Source: Micromonospora chalcea
GTDB taxonomy: Bacteria > Actinomycetota > Actinomycetes > Mycobacteriales > Micromonosporaceae
Direction of reading: 5' to 3'
NCBI RefSeq assembly: GCF_002926165.1
Contig: NZ_MAGP01000086.1
Location: 1-64,000, forward strand
DNA: 64,000 nt
This document shows, in pieces, positions 43,962-56,439 of this stretch (within the stretch, counting starts at the first letter, position 1; the number at the start of each line of letters is the position of its first letter). The position numbers and the translations under genes are program-made. The notes under the pieces were generated by a model, which was given only the letters and a program-made list of their open reading frames with translations, was not told the DNA's origin and did not search any database.

Positions 43962-45384
43962 TGAGGTACCCCTCCAGCCCGTGCCGGCCGCCCTCGCGAC
44001 CGTAGCCCGACTCCTTGTAGCCGCCGAACGGCGACGTCGGGTCGAACTTGTTGAACGTGTTCGCCCACACCACTCCTGCGCGCAGCCGGTCGGCCAGCCA
44101 CAGGATCCGGGAACCCTTGTCGGTCCAGATTCCGGCCGACAGCCCGTACGGCGTGTTGTTGGCCTTTTCGACGGCCTCCGCCGGGGTGCGGAACGTGAGC
44201 ACGGACAGCACCGGGCCGAAGATCTCCTCGCGGGCGATCCGGTGGGCCTGGGTGACGCCGGTGAAGATGGTCGGCGCGAACCAGAAGCCGCGCTCGGGCA
44301 GCTCGCACGGCGGCGACCAGCGCTCCGCGCCCTCGGCGGACCCGGCGTCGGACAGCTCCCGGATGCGGGTGAGCTGCTCGGCCGAGTTGATCGCGCCGAT
44401 GTCGGTGTTCTTGTCCAGCGGGTCGCCGACGCGCAACTGGGCCATCCGGCGCTTGAGCGACTCCAGCACCCGGTCGGCCACCGACTCCTGGACCAGCAGC
44501 CGGGAACCGGCGCAGCAGACGTGCCCCTGGTTGAAGAAGATGCCGTTGACGATGCCCTCGACGGCCTGGTCGATCGGCGCGTCGTCGAAGACGATGTTCG
44601 CGGCCTTGCCGCCCAGTTCCAGCGTGAGCTTCTTGCGGGTGCCGGCGACCGAGCGGGCGATGGCCCGGCCCACCTCGGTGGAGCCGGTGAACGCGACCTT
44701 GTCCACGCCCGGGTGCTCGACCAGCGCCCGGCCGGTGTCGCCCGCGCCGGTGACGATGTTGACCACGCCGGCGGGCAGGTCGGCCTGCTGGCAGATCTCG
44801 GCGAACAGCAGCGCGGTCAGCGGGGTGGTCTCGGCGGGCTTGAGCACGACCGTGTTGCCGGCGGCCAGCGCCGGGGCGATCTTCCACGCCAGCATGAGCA
44901 GCGGGAAGTTCCACGGGATGACCTGCGCCGCCACGCCGAGCGGCTTCGGGTCCGGGCCGAAGCCCGCGTGCGGAAGCTTGTCGGCCCAGCCGGCGTAGTA
45001 GAAGAAGTGCGCGGCGACCAGCGGCAGGTCGACGTCGCGGGACTCCTTGATCGGCTTGCCGTTGTCCAGCGACTCCAGCACCGCCAGCTCGCGCGAGCGT
45101 TCCTGAATGAGCCGGGCGATCCGGAACAGGTACTTGGCCCGGTCCCGGCCCGGCATCGGACCCCAGACCTTCTCGTACGCGGTCCGGGCGGCGCGCACGG
45201 CGCGGTCCACGTCGTCGGCGCCGGCCTCGGCGATCTCGGCCAGCACCTCCTCGGAGGCCGGGTTCACCGACTTGAAGCTGCCGCCGGAGGCCGGGTCGAC
45301 GAACGCGCCGTCGACGAAGAGCCCGTACGAGGGCTTGATGTCCACCACCGAGCGGGACTCGGGGGCGGGTGCGTATTCGAACAT
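43954..45384 (-). CDS. NAD(P)-dependent aldehyde dehydrogenase
   Basis: 476-residue full-length ALDH. N-terminal LFVDGAFVDPASGGSFKSVNPAS; coenzyme site VIPWNFPLLMLAWKIAPALAAGN; Rossmann loop FTGSTEVGRAIA; base Glu in LTLELGGKAANIV; nucleophile Cys in FFNQGHVCCAGSRLLV; C-terminal FGGYKESGYGREGG. It starts six bases after deoC stops, so deoC-ALDH-short ALDH form an operon. The likely substrate is acetaldehyde released by DeoC, an inference from context. Confidence 0.9.
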   Translation of the reverse strand: MFEYAPAPESRSVVDIKPSYGLFVDGAFVDPASGGSFKSVNPASEEVLAEIAEAGADDVDRAVRAARTAYEKVWGPMPGRDRAKYLFRIARLIQERSRELAVLESLDNGKPIKESRDVDLPLVAAHFFYYAGWADKLPHAGFGPDPKPLGVAAQVIPWNFPLLMLAWKIAPALAAGNTVVLKPAETTPLTALLFAEICQQADLPAGVVNIVTGAGDTGRALVEHPGVDKVAFTGSTEVGRAIARSVAGTRKKLTLELGGKAANIVFDDAPIDQAVEGIVNGIFFNQGHVCCAGSRLLVQESVADRVLESLKRRMAQLRVGDPLDKNTDIGAINSAEQLTRIRELSDAGSAEGAERWSPPCELPERGFWFAPTIFTGVTQAHRIAREEIFGPVLSVLTFRTPAEAVEKANNTPYGLSAGIWTDKGSRILWLADRLRAGVVWANTFNKFDPTSPFGGYKESGYGREGGRHGLEGYLNV

Positions 45385-45389
45385 CGCGT

Positions 45390-46349
45390 TCAGTCCAGGG
45401 TGAAGTAGTCGGGGCCGGCGTAGACGCCGGTCGTCAGCTTGGTGCGCTGCATGAGCAGGTCGTTGAGCAGGCTCGACGCGCCGAACCGGAACCAGTCCGG
45501 GCTCAGCCAGTCGGCGCCGACCGTCTCGTTGACCATGACCAGGTACTTGATCGCGTCCTTGGTGGTCTTGATGCCACCGGCCGGCTTGACGCCGACCTGA
45601 CGCCCGGTGGCGGCGCGGAAGTCGCGGACCGCCTCCAGCATCACCAGCGTCACCGGCAGCGTGGCCGCGACCGGGACCTTGCCGGTGGAGGTCTTGATGA
45701 AGTCGCCGCCCGCGAGCATGGCGAGCCAGGACGCCCGCCGCACGTTGTCGTACGTGGCCAGCTCGCCGGTCTCCAGGATCACCTTGAGGTGGGCGTCCCC
45801 GCACGCTTCCTTGGTGGCCACGATCTCGTCGTAGACCTCGGCGTAGCGCCCGGACAGGAACGCGCCCCGGTTGATCACCATGTCGATCTCGTCCGCGCCG
45901 GCCTCGACCGCCGCGCGCACGTCGGCGAGCTTGATCTCCAGCGGGGCCTGACCGGACGGGAACGCGGTCGCCACGCTGGCCAGGTGCACGCCGCTGCCGC
46001 GGAGCACCTCGGCCACGTACGGGACCATCGACGGGTAGACGCAGACGGCGCCCACGTGCGGGCAGCTCGGGTCGGCCGGGTCGGGGCGCAGCGCCTTCGC
46101 GGCCAGCGCCCGCACCTTGCCGGGCGTGTCCGCGCCTTCCAGGGTGGTCAGGTCGACCATCCGGATCGCCAGGTCGATCGCCTCGGCCTTCGCCGTGGTC
46201 TTGATGGAGCGGGTGCCGAGCTGCGCCGCCCGCTGCTCCGCGCCGACCTGGTCCACGCCGGGCAGGCCGTGCAGGAAGGTCCGCAGAGCGGTCTCGGATC
46301 GTCCCAGCTCGGAGAGATCCGACCGGGCCGACGTCGTTGTCGCCGTCAT
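45390..46349 (-). CDS. deoC: Deoxyribose-phosphate aldolase
   Basis: 319-residue class I aldolase splitting 2-deoxyribose 5-phosphate into acetaldehyde and glyceraldehyde 3-phosphate. Schiff-base lysine region is DFIKTSTGKV, and the second active-site Lys lies in VGVKPAGGIKTTKDA; VGAVCVYPSMV and DEIDMVINRGAFLSG are also typical. It is about 60 residues longer than E. coli DeoC, as in other actinobacteria. ATG 46349 lies seven bases after TACTAT, so the mRNA is probably leaderless; an upstream ATG would overlap the promoter. Confidence 0.92.
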   Translation of the reverse strand: MTATTTSARSDLSELGRSETALRTFLHGLPGVDQVGAEQRAAQLGTRSIKTTAKAEAIDLAIRMVDLTTLEGADTPGKVRALAAKALRPDPADPSCPHVGAVCVYPSMVPYVAEVLRGSGVHLASVATAFPSGQAPLEIKLADVRAAVEAGADEIDMVINRGAFLSGRYAEVYDEIVATKEACGDAHLKVILETGELATYDNVRRASWLAMLAGGDFIKTSTGKVPVAATLPVTLVMLEAVRDFRAATGRQVGVKPAGGIKTTKDAIKYLVMVNETVGADWLSPDWFRFGASSLLNDLLMQRTKLTTGVYAGPDYFTLD

Positions 46350-46375
46350 GCCCCGAATAGTACGCACTCGCGAGT
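46350..46375 (-). promoter_or_regulatory. Probable leaderless deoC promoter with palindrome
   Basis: Reading on the minus strand, TACTAT (46362-46357) is a good -10 box seven bases before the ATG. ACTCGCGAGT (46366-46375) just upstream is a perfect palindrome and a candidate repressor site. Confidence 0.55.
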
Positions 46376-46485
46376 CCTGTGATCTTGGTCACGGACAACG
46401 GGTTGCGAGCGTCGTACGTGAGCGGGGTCGCTGGTCGGGCCGCACCCACCGTGCGCCGGTCCACGGAGCGGTAGGTTGAGCGATC

Positions 46486-47118
46486 GTGGACGTAACCGTC
46501 ATTGACCATCCGCTCGCCCAGACGCGGCTGACCGCCATGCGGGACGCCCGGACCGACTCGTCGTCGTTCCGGGCGGCGCTGCGCGAACTCACCACCATGC
46601 TGGTGTACGAGGCCGCGCGCTCCTTCCCGGTCGAGAAGTACTCGATCCAGACCCCGGTCACCGCCACCGAAGGCAGCCGGCTGGCGAACCCGCCGCTGCT
46701 GGTGCCGGTGCTGCGGGCCGGTCTCGGCATGGCCGACGCCGCGCTCGGCCTGCTGCCCGAGTCGTCGATGGGCTTCGTCGGCCTGGCCCGCGACGAGGAG
46801 ACGTACGAGCCCCGCGCGTACATGGAGTCGCTGCCGCGCGACCTCAGCGGCCTGCCGGTGCTGGTGCTCGACCCGATGCTCGCCACCGGCGGCTCGCTGG
46901 AGCACTGCTGCCGGCTGCTCGCCGACCGCGGCTGCACCGACATCACGGTGCTCTGCGTGCTGGCCGCGCCGGTCAGCATCGAGCGGCTGGAGCGCTCCGG
47001 CCTGCCGCTGCGCCTGGTCACCGCCTCGATCGACGAGGGCCTGAACGACTCGAAGTTCATCGTCCCCGGCCTGGGTGACGCCGGCGACCGCCAGTTCGGC
47101 GGCATGCCCCGTTTCTGA
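46486..47118 (+). CDS. upp: Uracil phosphoribosyltransferase
   Basis: 210-residue type I phosphoribosyltransferase forming UMP from uracil and PRPP. Motifs: [31 protein letters not shown], the PRPP loop [18 protein letters not shown] and the uracil-binding [15 protein letters not shown] near the C-terminus. Length is standard. GTG 46486 lies eight bases after TAGGTT, so it may be leaderless. It is divergent from deoC; together they recover deoxyribose and uracil from pyrimidine deoxynucleosides. Confidence 0.94.
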   Translation: MDVTVIDHPLAQTRLTAMRDARTDSSSFRAALRELTTMLVYEAARSFPVEKYSIQTPVTATEGSRLANPPLLVPVLRAGLGMADAALGLLPESSMGFVGLARDEETYEPRAYMESLPRDLSGLPVLVLDPMLATGGSLEHCCRLLADRGCTDITVLCVLAAPVSIERLERSGLPLRLVTASIDEGLNDSKFIVPGLGDAGDRQFGGMPRF

Positions 47119-47218
47119 GGCCGGTCCCGGTGCGGAGGGTCGGCCCTCCGCACCGGGAACCGGACTGCCCCGGCGAGTTGGTGCGCGGGGGTGCGGGGAG
47201 GCGCTAGCGTTCCGGGCC

Positions 47219-47893
47219 ATGACTGGTGTTGCGCTCGCCGAAGAGCTGCTGCTCCTCGCGTACGACGACGAAACCGGCAAGGCCACCATGCCGCGGATCA
47301 GCCTTGACCTGGGCATGGCCGCGGCGGTGCTGGTCGAGCTGGCCCTGGCCGGACGGCTCGCGTACGCGGACGGGAACCTGGCGGTGATCGATCCGGCGCC
47401 GACCGGTGAGCCGATCGCCGACGCCGTACTCGCCAAGATCGCCGCGGAGACCCCGCACACGCCCTCGTCGTGGGTGCAGCGGCTGCCGGACGGGCTGCGC
47501 GACCGGATCCTCACCGACCTCTGCGGGCGGGGCGTGGTCCGGGACGTGGAGGAGACCGAGCTGGACTTCATCCACGTGCACCGCTACCCGGTGGCGGACC
47601 CCTCGGTCGAGGCGGACATCCGGCAGCGTCTGGCCGACGCGCTGACCAGCGGGCAGCTCCCCGACGAGCGGACCGCCGCGCTCGCCACGCTGGTCGCGGT
47701 GCTGCGCATGGAGCCGGCGCTCGGGCTCACCGGCCCGGCCGCCGAGGATGCCGGGCGCCGCCTGGAGGAGATCGCCGCCGGCGCCGGGTTCTCCGGCACG
47801 GTGAGCCTGGACGACAGCGTGGTGCGCCCGTCGATCAGTCTGGTCATCGCCGCGCTGGGCCAGGCCGTCGACGCCGCCCTGGGCAAGCGGTAA
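47219..47893 (+). CDS. GPP34 (GOLPH3/Vps74-like) family protein
   Basis: 224-residue soluble protein with the GPP34 pattern: ALAEELLLLAYDDETGKATMP at the start, LGMAAAVLVELALAGRLAYADGNLAVID, then SSWVQRLPDGLRDRILTDLCGRGVVRD. In eukaryotes GPP34 proteins bind phosphoinositides; the bacterial role is not established, though many actinobacteria carry several copies. ATG 47219 lies eight bases after TAGCGT (47205-47210). Its stop merges into a hairpin repeat. Confidence 0.85.
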   Translation: MTGVALAEELLLLAYDDETGKATMPRISLDLGMAAAVLVELALAGRLAYADGNLAVIDPAPTGEPIADAVLAKIAAETPHTPSSWVQRLPDGLRDRILTDLCGRGVVRDVEETELDFIHVHRYPVADPSVEADIRQRLADALTSGQLPDERTAALATLVAVLRMEPALGLTGPAAEDAGRRLEEIAAGAGFSGTVSLDDSVVRPSISLVIAALGQAVDAALGKR

Positions 47894-47970
47894 GGAAGGG
47901 CCCCCTCTTAACGCCTCCGGTAGAGGAAGGGCCCCTTATTAACGCGAGGCGTTAATAAGGGGCCCTTCCT
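47892..47970. repeat. Extragenic repeat: one direct and one perfect inverted 22-base copy
   Basis: A 22-base unit beginning AGGAAGGGCCCC at 47924-47945 is followed after GAG by its perfect inverse at 47949-47970, making a 22-bp hairpin. A variant copy lies at 47892-47914. It fills the gap between two convergent genes and would end both transcripts. It is AT-containing and unlike its surroundings, so probably a dispersed element. Confidence 0.75.
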
Positions 47971-47979
47971 TACACCCGG

Positions 47980-49644
47980 TCAGAGGCCGAGGGCGGCGGC
48001 GATCTCGTTGCGCAGCTCGGTCACGGCGGCACGCGCGCGCTGCCGGGCCGCCGGCACGTCGCCGCCGGTCACCGGCTCCACCACCTCCAGGTACGCCTTG
48101 AGCTTCGGCTCGGTGCCGGACGGCCGGATCACCACCCGGGCCGCGCCGGTGCGCAGGATCACCACGTCCGCGTCGGGGAGCAAGTCGGTCGCCTCGGTCA
48201 CCGGCTGCCCGAGCAGCGCGGTCGGGGTGGCCGCCCGGATCCGCGCCATCGAGTCCGCGATGACCCGCAGGTCCTCCACCCGGACCGAGAGCTGCTCGGT
48301 GTGGTGCACGCCGAACTCGGCGGCCAGCTCGTCCAGCCGGTCGAGGAGCGTACGGCCCTCGGCCTTCAGACCGGCGGCCAGCTCGGCGACCGTCAGCGCG
48401 GCGGTGATGCCGTCCTTGTCGCGTACGTGCTCCGGCGCGACGCAGTAGCCGAGCGCCTCCTCGTAGCCGTACACGAGCGGCTCCCGGCCGCCGCCGGCCC
48501 GGACGATCCACTTGAACCCGGTGAGCGTCTCGTCGTAGGGCAGCCCCCGGGCCGCCGTCATGGCGCGCAGCAGCGCCGAGGACACGATCGTGGTGGCGTA
48601 CAGGCCGGTCACGCCGCGCCGCATCAGGTGGTCGGCGAGCAGCGCGCCCACCTCGTCGCCGCGCAGCATCCGCCAGGACCCGGCGTCGCGTACGGCCACC
48701 GCGCAGCGGTCCGCATCCGGGTCGTTGGCGATGGCGAGATCCGCGCCGGTGCGGTCGGCGAGCGCGACGAGCAGGTCCACCGCGCCCGGCTCCTCCGGGT
48801 TGGGAAAGCTGACGGTCGGGAACGCCGGGTCCGGCTCGGCCTGCTCCGGCACCACGCCCGGCACGCCGAACCCGGCGTGCGCGAAGGCGGCGGTCAGCAC
48901 CGCGCCGCCCACCCCGTGCAGCGGCGTGTACGCCACCTTCAGGTCGCGCGGCCCGGTCGGGTCCACCACGGCGGCGGCCCGTTCCACGTACGCGGCCACC
49001 AGGTCGTCGCCGAGCACCTGCCCGGCCGGGCCGAGCGGCACCTCGGCGAGCGGGCCGACGGCCCGGATGGCCGCCTCGATGCCGGCGTCGGCCGGCGGCA
49101 CGATCTGCGCGCCCGCACCCAGCTCACCGCCGAGCTGCGCACCCAGGTAGACCTTGTAGCCGTTGTCCTGCGGCGGGTTGTGGCTGGCGGTCACCATCAC
49201 CCCGGCGACCGCGCCGAGCTGCCGGACCGCGAACGCCAGCACCGGCGTGGGCAGCGGCCGGGGCAGCAGCAGCGCCGGACGGCCCGCCCCGGTGGCCACC
49301 TGGGCGGTGCGCTCGGCGAAGGCCAGCGAGCCGCGCCGGGCGTCGTACCCGATCACCAGCGGGCCCTCGCCGCCCTGGGCGGCGAGCCAGCGCACGAGCC
49401 CGGCGGCGGCCTGGGTGACCACGGCGAGGTTCATGCCGTTCGGCCCGGCGCGCAGCGGGCCGCGCAGTCCGGCGGTGCCGAACGTCAGCGGGCCGGCGAA
49501 CCGGTCGGCCAGGTCGGTCGCCGTGCCGGGCAGCCCGTCCAGGACGGCGCGCAGCTCGTCGCGGTCGGCCGGGTCCGGGTCGTCGGCGAGCCAGCGCTCG
49601 GCTCGGACGCGAAGGTCGTCTAGGTCAGTGGTTTCCGCCGCCAT
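47980..49644 (-). CDS. Phosphohexomutase (phosphoglucomutase/phosphomannomutase family)
   Basis: 554-residue alpha-D-phosphohexomutase. N-terminal LTFGTAGLRGPLRAGPNGMN, catalytic phosphoserine loop VMVTASHNPPQDNGYKVY, metal-binding DPDADRCAVA, sugar-binding GYEEALGYCV and the C-terminal phosphate loop RPSGTEPKLKAYLEV are all present. It interconverts hexose 1- and 6-phosphates for glycogen, trehalose or cell-wall precursors. ATG 49644 follows AAGAGG by about three bases. The family member of this length acts mainly as PGM or PMM; specificity is not settled. Confidence 0.92.
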   Translation of the reverse strand: MAAETTDLDDLRVRAERWLADDPDPADRDELRAVLDGLPGTATDLADRFAGPLTFGTAGLRGPLRAGPNGMNLAVVTQAAAGLVRWLAAQGGEGPLVIGYDARRGSLAFAERTAQVATGAGRPALLLPRPLPTPVLAFAVRQLGAVAGVMVTASHNPPQDNGYKVYLGAQLGGELGAGAQIVPPADAGIEAAIRAVGPLAEVPLGPAGQVLGDDLVAAYVERAAAVVDPTGPRDLKVAYTPLHGVGGAVLTAAFAHAGFGVPGVVPEQAEPDPAFPTVSFPNPEEPGAVDLLVALADRTGADLAIANDPDADRCAVAVRDAGSWRMLRGDEVGALLADHLMRRGVTGLYATTIVSSALLRAMTAARGLPYDETLTGFKWIVRAGGGREPLVYGYEEALGYCVAPEHVRDKDGITAALTVAELAAGLKAEGRTLLDRLDELAAEFGVHHTEQLSVRVEDLRVIADSMARIRAATPTALLGQPVTEATDLLPDADVVILRTGAARVVIRPSGTEPKLKAYLEVVEPVTGGDVPAARQRARAAVTELRNEIAAALGL

Positions 49645-49693
49645 TGCCTCTTGATAGCACGGCGGCGGATCACCACTGGCCGTCGGCCTCGAC

Positions 49694-51715
<2,022 letters not shown>

Positions 51716-51906
51716 AGAAAAGCCACCGGGGGATATCGAGGGGGCTGGGACACAACCCCTCTATCTTGCTGGTTCCGACGCCCGATGCGAAACCCGACGC
51801 GGCGGGCGTTTACCTACTCGACGGTATGTGGCCGGTTGCTCACCTCCGGTGGTGTGCCGTGGCCAGGTGTGCGGTATCCCTCACCCACCAGGCGGTCAGC
51901 GCGTCC

Positions 51907-51918
51907 TACCATCCGGTA

Positions 51919-51919
<1 letters not shown>
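51907..51919 (+). promoter_or_regulatory. Leaderless promoter of the mutase gene
   Basis: TACCAT (51907-51912) lies six bases before ATG 51919, so transcription is expected to start at the A of the start codon. The 203-base gap to the divergent kinase holds no other recognised site. Confidence 0.5.
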
Positions 51920-53502
<1,583 letters not shown>

Positions 53503-53512
53503 CGTTTTCAGG

Positions 53513-53556
53513 CGGCGGTCCCGTCGGCGCACGCAGGTGCCCGGCGCGGGCCGCCG
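53513..53556 (+). terminator. Hairpin after the mutase gene
   Basis: CGGCGG-T-CCCG (53513-53523) pairs with CGGGCCGCCG (53547-53556) with one bulged base, 11 bases after the stop codon. Probable terminator. Confidence 0.45.
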
Positions 53557-54097
53557 TCGTGCGTCCGGTAGTGGTCTGAACTGGGCAAACGGGGCTGCTG
53601 AGGCGTACCGTTGGTCCTCTTCCGGGCGACGGCGCCCGGCCGGTCACGGCGGGTGGCCGGGCGGTGGCGCCCGGTGCCGCGCGTGTGCGATTCGGCGATT
53701 CGGGTAACCGGATCGGATGAACGGGACGGACAGCCTGTGCGGTCGACGGCCGGGCGGTCATGTCACCGTCGGGAGTCTTCCGGCAGCCGACAGTTGTCGC
53801 GCAATTGTCCGAGCGGCAGTTAATTGCCGCGACTAATGCGACAATTCGGAACAGCGGCCCGGATATTAGTGGCCGTTGAAACGGTTACGCGTTGTAGGAG
53901 GTGGGAGGCGGATGACGGGCTCCGACCGTGATCTACCTGCTGTCCCGCAGATATTCGAGCACTCTCACCAGGGCATTCGTGACGCTGCGCGGTCCGACCG
54001 CTACGCGAAAGATGTTGCGCAGCGTCACCGCCGGAGGTCTAGGCTGTCTGCTGTTCTACCCGATGATCCATCCATCTCTAGTGATCGAGAATTCGAC
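53557..54097 (+). promoter_or_regulatory. Long AT-richer region upstream of the amidohydrolase, with alternative start
   Basis: This part of the 595-base gap holds no clear gene. It includes AT-rich sequence with dyads, for example CGGCAGTTAATTGCCG at 53815-53830. AGGAGGTG at 53896-53903 lies eight bases before ATG 53912, which opens a frame continuous with the amidohydrolase. In that 62-codon extension only about 35 codons end in G or C by hand count, far below the neighbouring genes. TTGCGC (54015-54020) and TAGGCT (54040-54045) could be an internal promoter. Whether the extension is translated is unresolved. Confidence 0.4.
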
Positions 54098-55357
54098 GTG
54101 ACGAGTGCGTTGACGCTGCCTTCCGGCGGCCCGCTGGCGTCGTCCCGGCCCGAGGCGCCGACCGGTTCCCAGCCCCTGCCCTTCGAGCTCGACCATCTCC
54201 TCGCGCTGCGCGTGCCCGGCCTGATCGCGACCCGCCGGCACCTCCACTCCCACCCGGAACTGTCCGGCGAGGAGTTCGAGACCGCCGCCCTGGTGCACCG
54301 CGAGCTGTCCCTCGCCGGGCTGAAGCCGCGCCTGCTGCCGAAGGGCAACGGCGTCATCTGCGACATCGACGGACGCCCGGACGGCCCGGTGATCGCGCTG
54401 CGCGCCGACATCGACGCGCTCCCGCTGGACGACCCGAAGGACGTGCCGTACCGCTCGACGGTGGAGGGCGTCTGCCACGCCTGCGGCCACGACGTGCACA
54501 CGTCGGTGATGCTCGGCGTCGGCATGCTGCTGGCCCAACTCGCCGACATCGGCCAGCTCGACGGCCGGGTACGGCTGATCTTCCAGCCGGCCGAGGAGAT
54601 CCTGCCCTGCGGCTCGCTGGAGGTCATCGAGGCCGGTGGTCTGGAGGACGTGGTGCAGATCTTCGCGCTGCACTGCGACCCGAACCTGCCGGTGGGCAAG
54701 GTCGGCCTGCGGGTCGGCCCGATCACCGCCGCCGCCGACAACGTCACCGTCCGGCTCACCGGGCCGGGCGGACACACCGCCCGCCCGCACCTGACAGTCG
54801 ACCTGGTGGACGCGCTCGGCCGGCTGGTGACCGAGGTCCCGACCCTGATCAGCCGCCGGGTGCCGGCCAACAGCGGGCTGCTGCTGGTGTTCGGCCACGC
54901 CTCGGCCGGCACCCGTTACAACGTCATCCCCTCCGAGGCGTGCGCGGCCGGCACGCTGCGGGTGATGGACCGCGACACCTGGGACGAGGCGCCCAAGATC
55001 GTGGCTCAGGTGGTGCGGGACGTGCTCGCGCCCACCGGCGCCACTGTCGATCTGGAATACCTGCGCGGCCGGCCGCCGGTGACGAACGACGCCGGCGCGA
55101 TCGGCGTGCTCACCGCCGCCACCGCCGCCGCGCTCGGCCCCGACGGCATCGCCGAGACGCCGCAGAGCATGGGCGGCGAGGACTTCTCCTGGTACCTGGA
55201 GCACGTCCCCGGCGCGCTCGCCCGCCTCGGCGTGGGCCGCAGCGGGCCCAATGTGGACCTGCACCGGGCCTCGTTCGACGTGGACGAGCGCGCCATCGAG
55301 GCGGGCGTACGCCTCATGGTCCAGACCGCGCTGCGGGCACTGGCGGCGGCGCGCTGA
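54098..55357 (+). CDS. M20-family amidohydrolase
   Basis: 419-residue metallo-amidohydrolase. RRHLHSHPELSGEE, VIALRADIDALPLDD, CHACGHDVHTSVMLG (metal Cys/His), QPAEEILPCG (catalytic Glu) and GPGGHTARPHLTVDLV (dimerisation domain) match aminoacylase/indole-acetyl-amino-acid hydrolase types (hippurate hydrolase group). It probably cleaves N-acyl amino acids in the cytoplasm. I use GTG 54098 (MTSALTLPSGG), which agrees with homologous N-termini as I recall them; ATG 53912 has the better ribosome site and would add 62 residues. Its 3' end overlaps the convergent DUF4349 gene by 44 bases. Confidence 0.85.
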   Translation: MTSALTLPSGGPLASSRPEAPTGSQPLPFELDHLLALRVPGLIATRRHLHSHPELSGEEFETAALVHRELSLAGLKPRLLPKGNGVICDIDGRPDGPVIALRADIDALPLDDPKDVPYRSTVEGVCHACGHDVHTSVMLGVGMLLAQLADIGQLDGRVRLIFQPAEEILPCGSLEVIEAGGLEDVVQIFALHCDPNLPVGKVGLRVGPITAAADNVTVRLTGPGGHTARPHLTVDLVDALGRLVTEVPTLISRRVPANSGLLLVFGHASAGTRYNVIPSEACAAGTLRVMDRDTWDEAPKIVAQVVRDVLAPTGATVDLEYLRGRPPVTNDAGAIGVLTAATAAALGPDGIAETPQSMGGEDFSWYLEHVPGALARLGVGRSGPNVDLHRASFDVDERAIEAGVRLMVQTALRALAAAR

Positions 55358-56315
55358 CCGGAGCCTCGGCCGGACCGGCCGGGCCCGGCGGCATCGGGCC
55401 CAGGCCCGGCTGCGGCATCGCGCCCGGGCCGGGCGGCGGCGTCCGCCGGGCCCGCCGGCGCCGCCACAGGAGCAGCAACCACAGCGGTACGCCGATCACC
55501 ACCGCGAAGGGCAGCACCGCCCCGAGCACGGTCAGCGCGATGCGGGCCGAGGCCCGGAACGCCGTCCACCCGCCGTCCAGCCCGCTGCGGAAGCCCAGAT
55601 CCGCCTCCTCCTCGGCGGTGCTGGCGTCCTGCCCGAGCAACGTCACGGTGATGGTGGAGAGCGCGGTCAGGTCCGCCAGCCGGCGCTTGCGCGCCTCCAG
55701 CGCGGCCAGGTCCGCCTGACGGGTGCCCACCTCGTTCTCCAGCCGGACCAGCTCGTCCACCGAACTCGCCTGGGCGAGCAGCTTGCGGGCGCTCTCCACC
55801 CGCGCCCGCTGGGTGGCGATCCGGGCGTCCAGGTCGACCACCTGCTCGGTGACGTCCTCGGTGCGGATCTCCCGGCGCTCCTGGCGGCCGAGGCCGGCGA
55901 GCTGGTCGATCACACCGGCGAACTTGTCCGCCGGCACCCGCAGGGTCAGCACCGCCCGGGCCTCGGCGGAGCGGCTCGACCGCCGGTCGCCGCCGACGAA
56001 CCCACCGGCCGCTGTGACCGCGGTGACCGCCTCCAGCGACGCGGCCTCCACATCGTCCACCCGGATCTGCATCGTCCCGGTGTAGATGATGGACCGCTGG
56101 TCGACCCGCAGGTCCGCGCCGCCGGTGCCGCCGGGAGCCGCCTGGTCGCGATCCGCGCCGCCCGCGGCGGGCTGCTCGCGCGCCGCGCCTCCGTCCATGG
56201 CCGGCGCCGCCGCGTCGCCGCCGCTGTCCTCGTCCGCGCCGCAGGCGCCCACGGCGAGCGCCGCGACCAGGCCCACCGCCACCAGGGCAAGGCCCCGGAA
56301 CCGTCGTCCACCCAT
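55314..56315 (-). CDS. DUF4349 lipoprotein
   Basis: 333-residue envelope protein. Lipoprotein signal to Cys25 (LAALAVGAC), a Gly/Ala linker, then the DUF4349 region: RSIIYTGTMQIRVDDVEAAS, GGFVGGDRR and VLTLRVPADKF. A coiled-coil of about 70 residues follows (DLDARIATQRARVESARKLLAQAS), and a C-terminal helix IALTVLGAVLPFAVVIGVPLWLLLLW anchors it again, before a Pro-rich tail. The role is unknown; the build suggests a membrane-associated scaffold. ATG 56315 starts just before the signal peptide. Confidence 0.87.
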   Translation of the reverse strand: MGGRRFRGLALVAVGLVAALAVGACGADEDSGGDAAAPAMDGGAAREQPAAGGADRDQAAPGGTGGADLRVDQRSIIYTGTMQIRVDDVEAASLEAVTAVTAAGGFVGGDRRSSRSAEARAVLTLRVPADKFAGVIDQLAGLGRQERREIRTEDVTEQVVDLDARIATQRARVESARKLLAQASSVDELVRLENEVGTRQADLAALEARKRRLADLTALSTITVTLLGQDASTAEEEADLGFRSGLDGGWTAFRASARIALTVLGAVLPFAVVIGVPLWLLLLWRRRRARRTPPPGPGAMPQPGLGPMPPGPAGPAEAPVSAPPPVPAARSGP

Positions 56316-56439
56316 TCCCCGTACTCCGATCGTCGGCGGCCCCGCCCACCGGGACCGATACCTCGGACGTGGCGCGTGGTCGCGCCGGTTCCGGCAGACT
56401 GCGCTGAGGACATCACGATTCGGTATGCGAGGAGTCACG

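Noticed and set aside
43954..47571. A 1205-codon open frame on the minus strand
   Set aside because: Only its last 476 codons are the real ALDH; the rest runs antisense to upp and through deoC in another frame, with Arg/Gly-rich shadow sequence.
53503..54097. Cobalamin or c-di-AMP riboswitch between the mutase and amidohydrolase genes
   Set aside because: No B12-box GCCACTG or ydaO-type core could be recognised by eye; a covariance-model search would be decisive.
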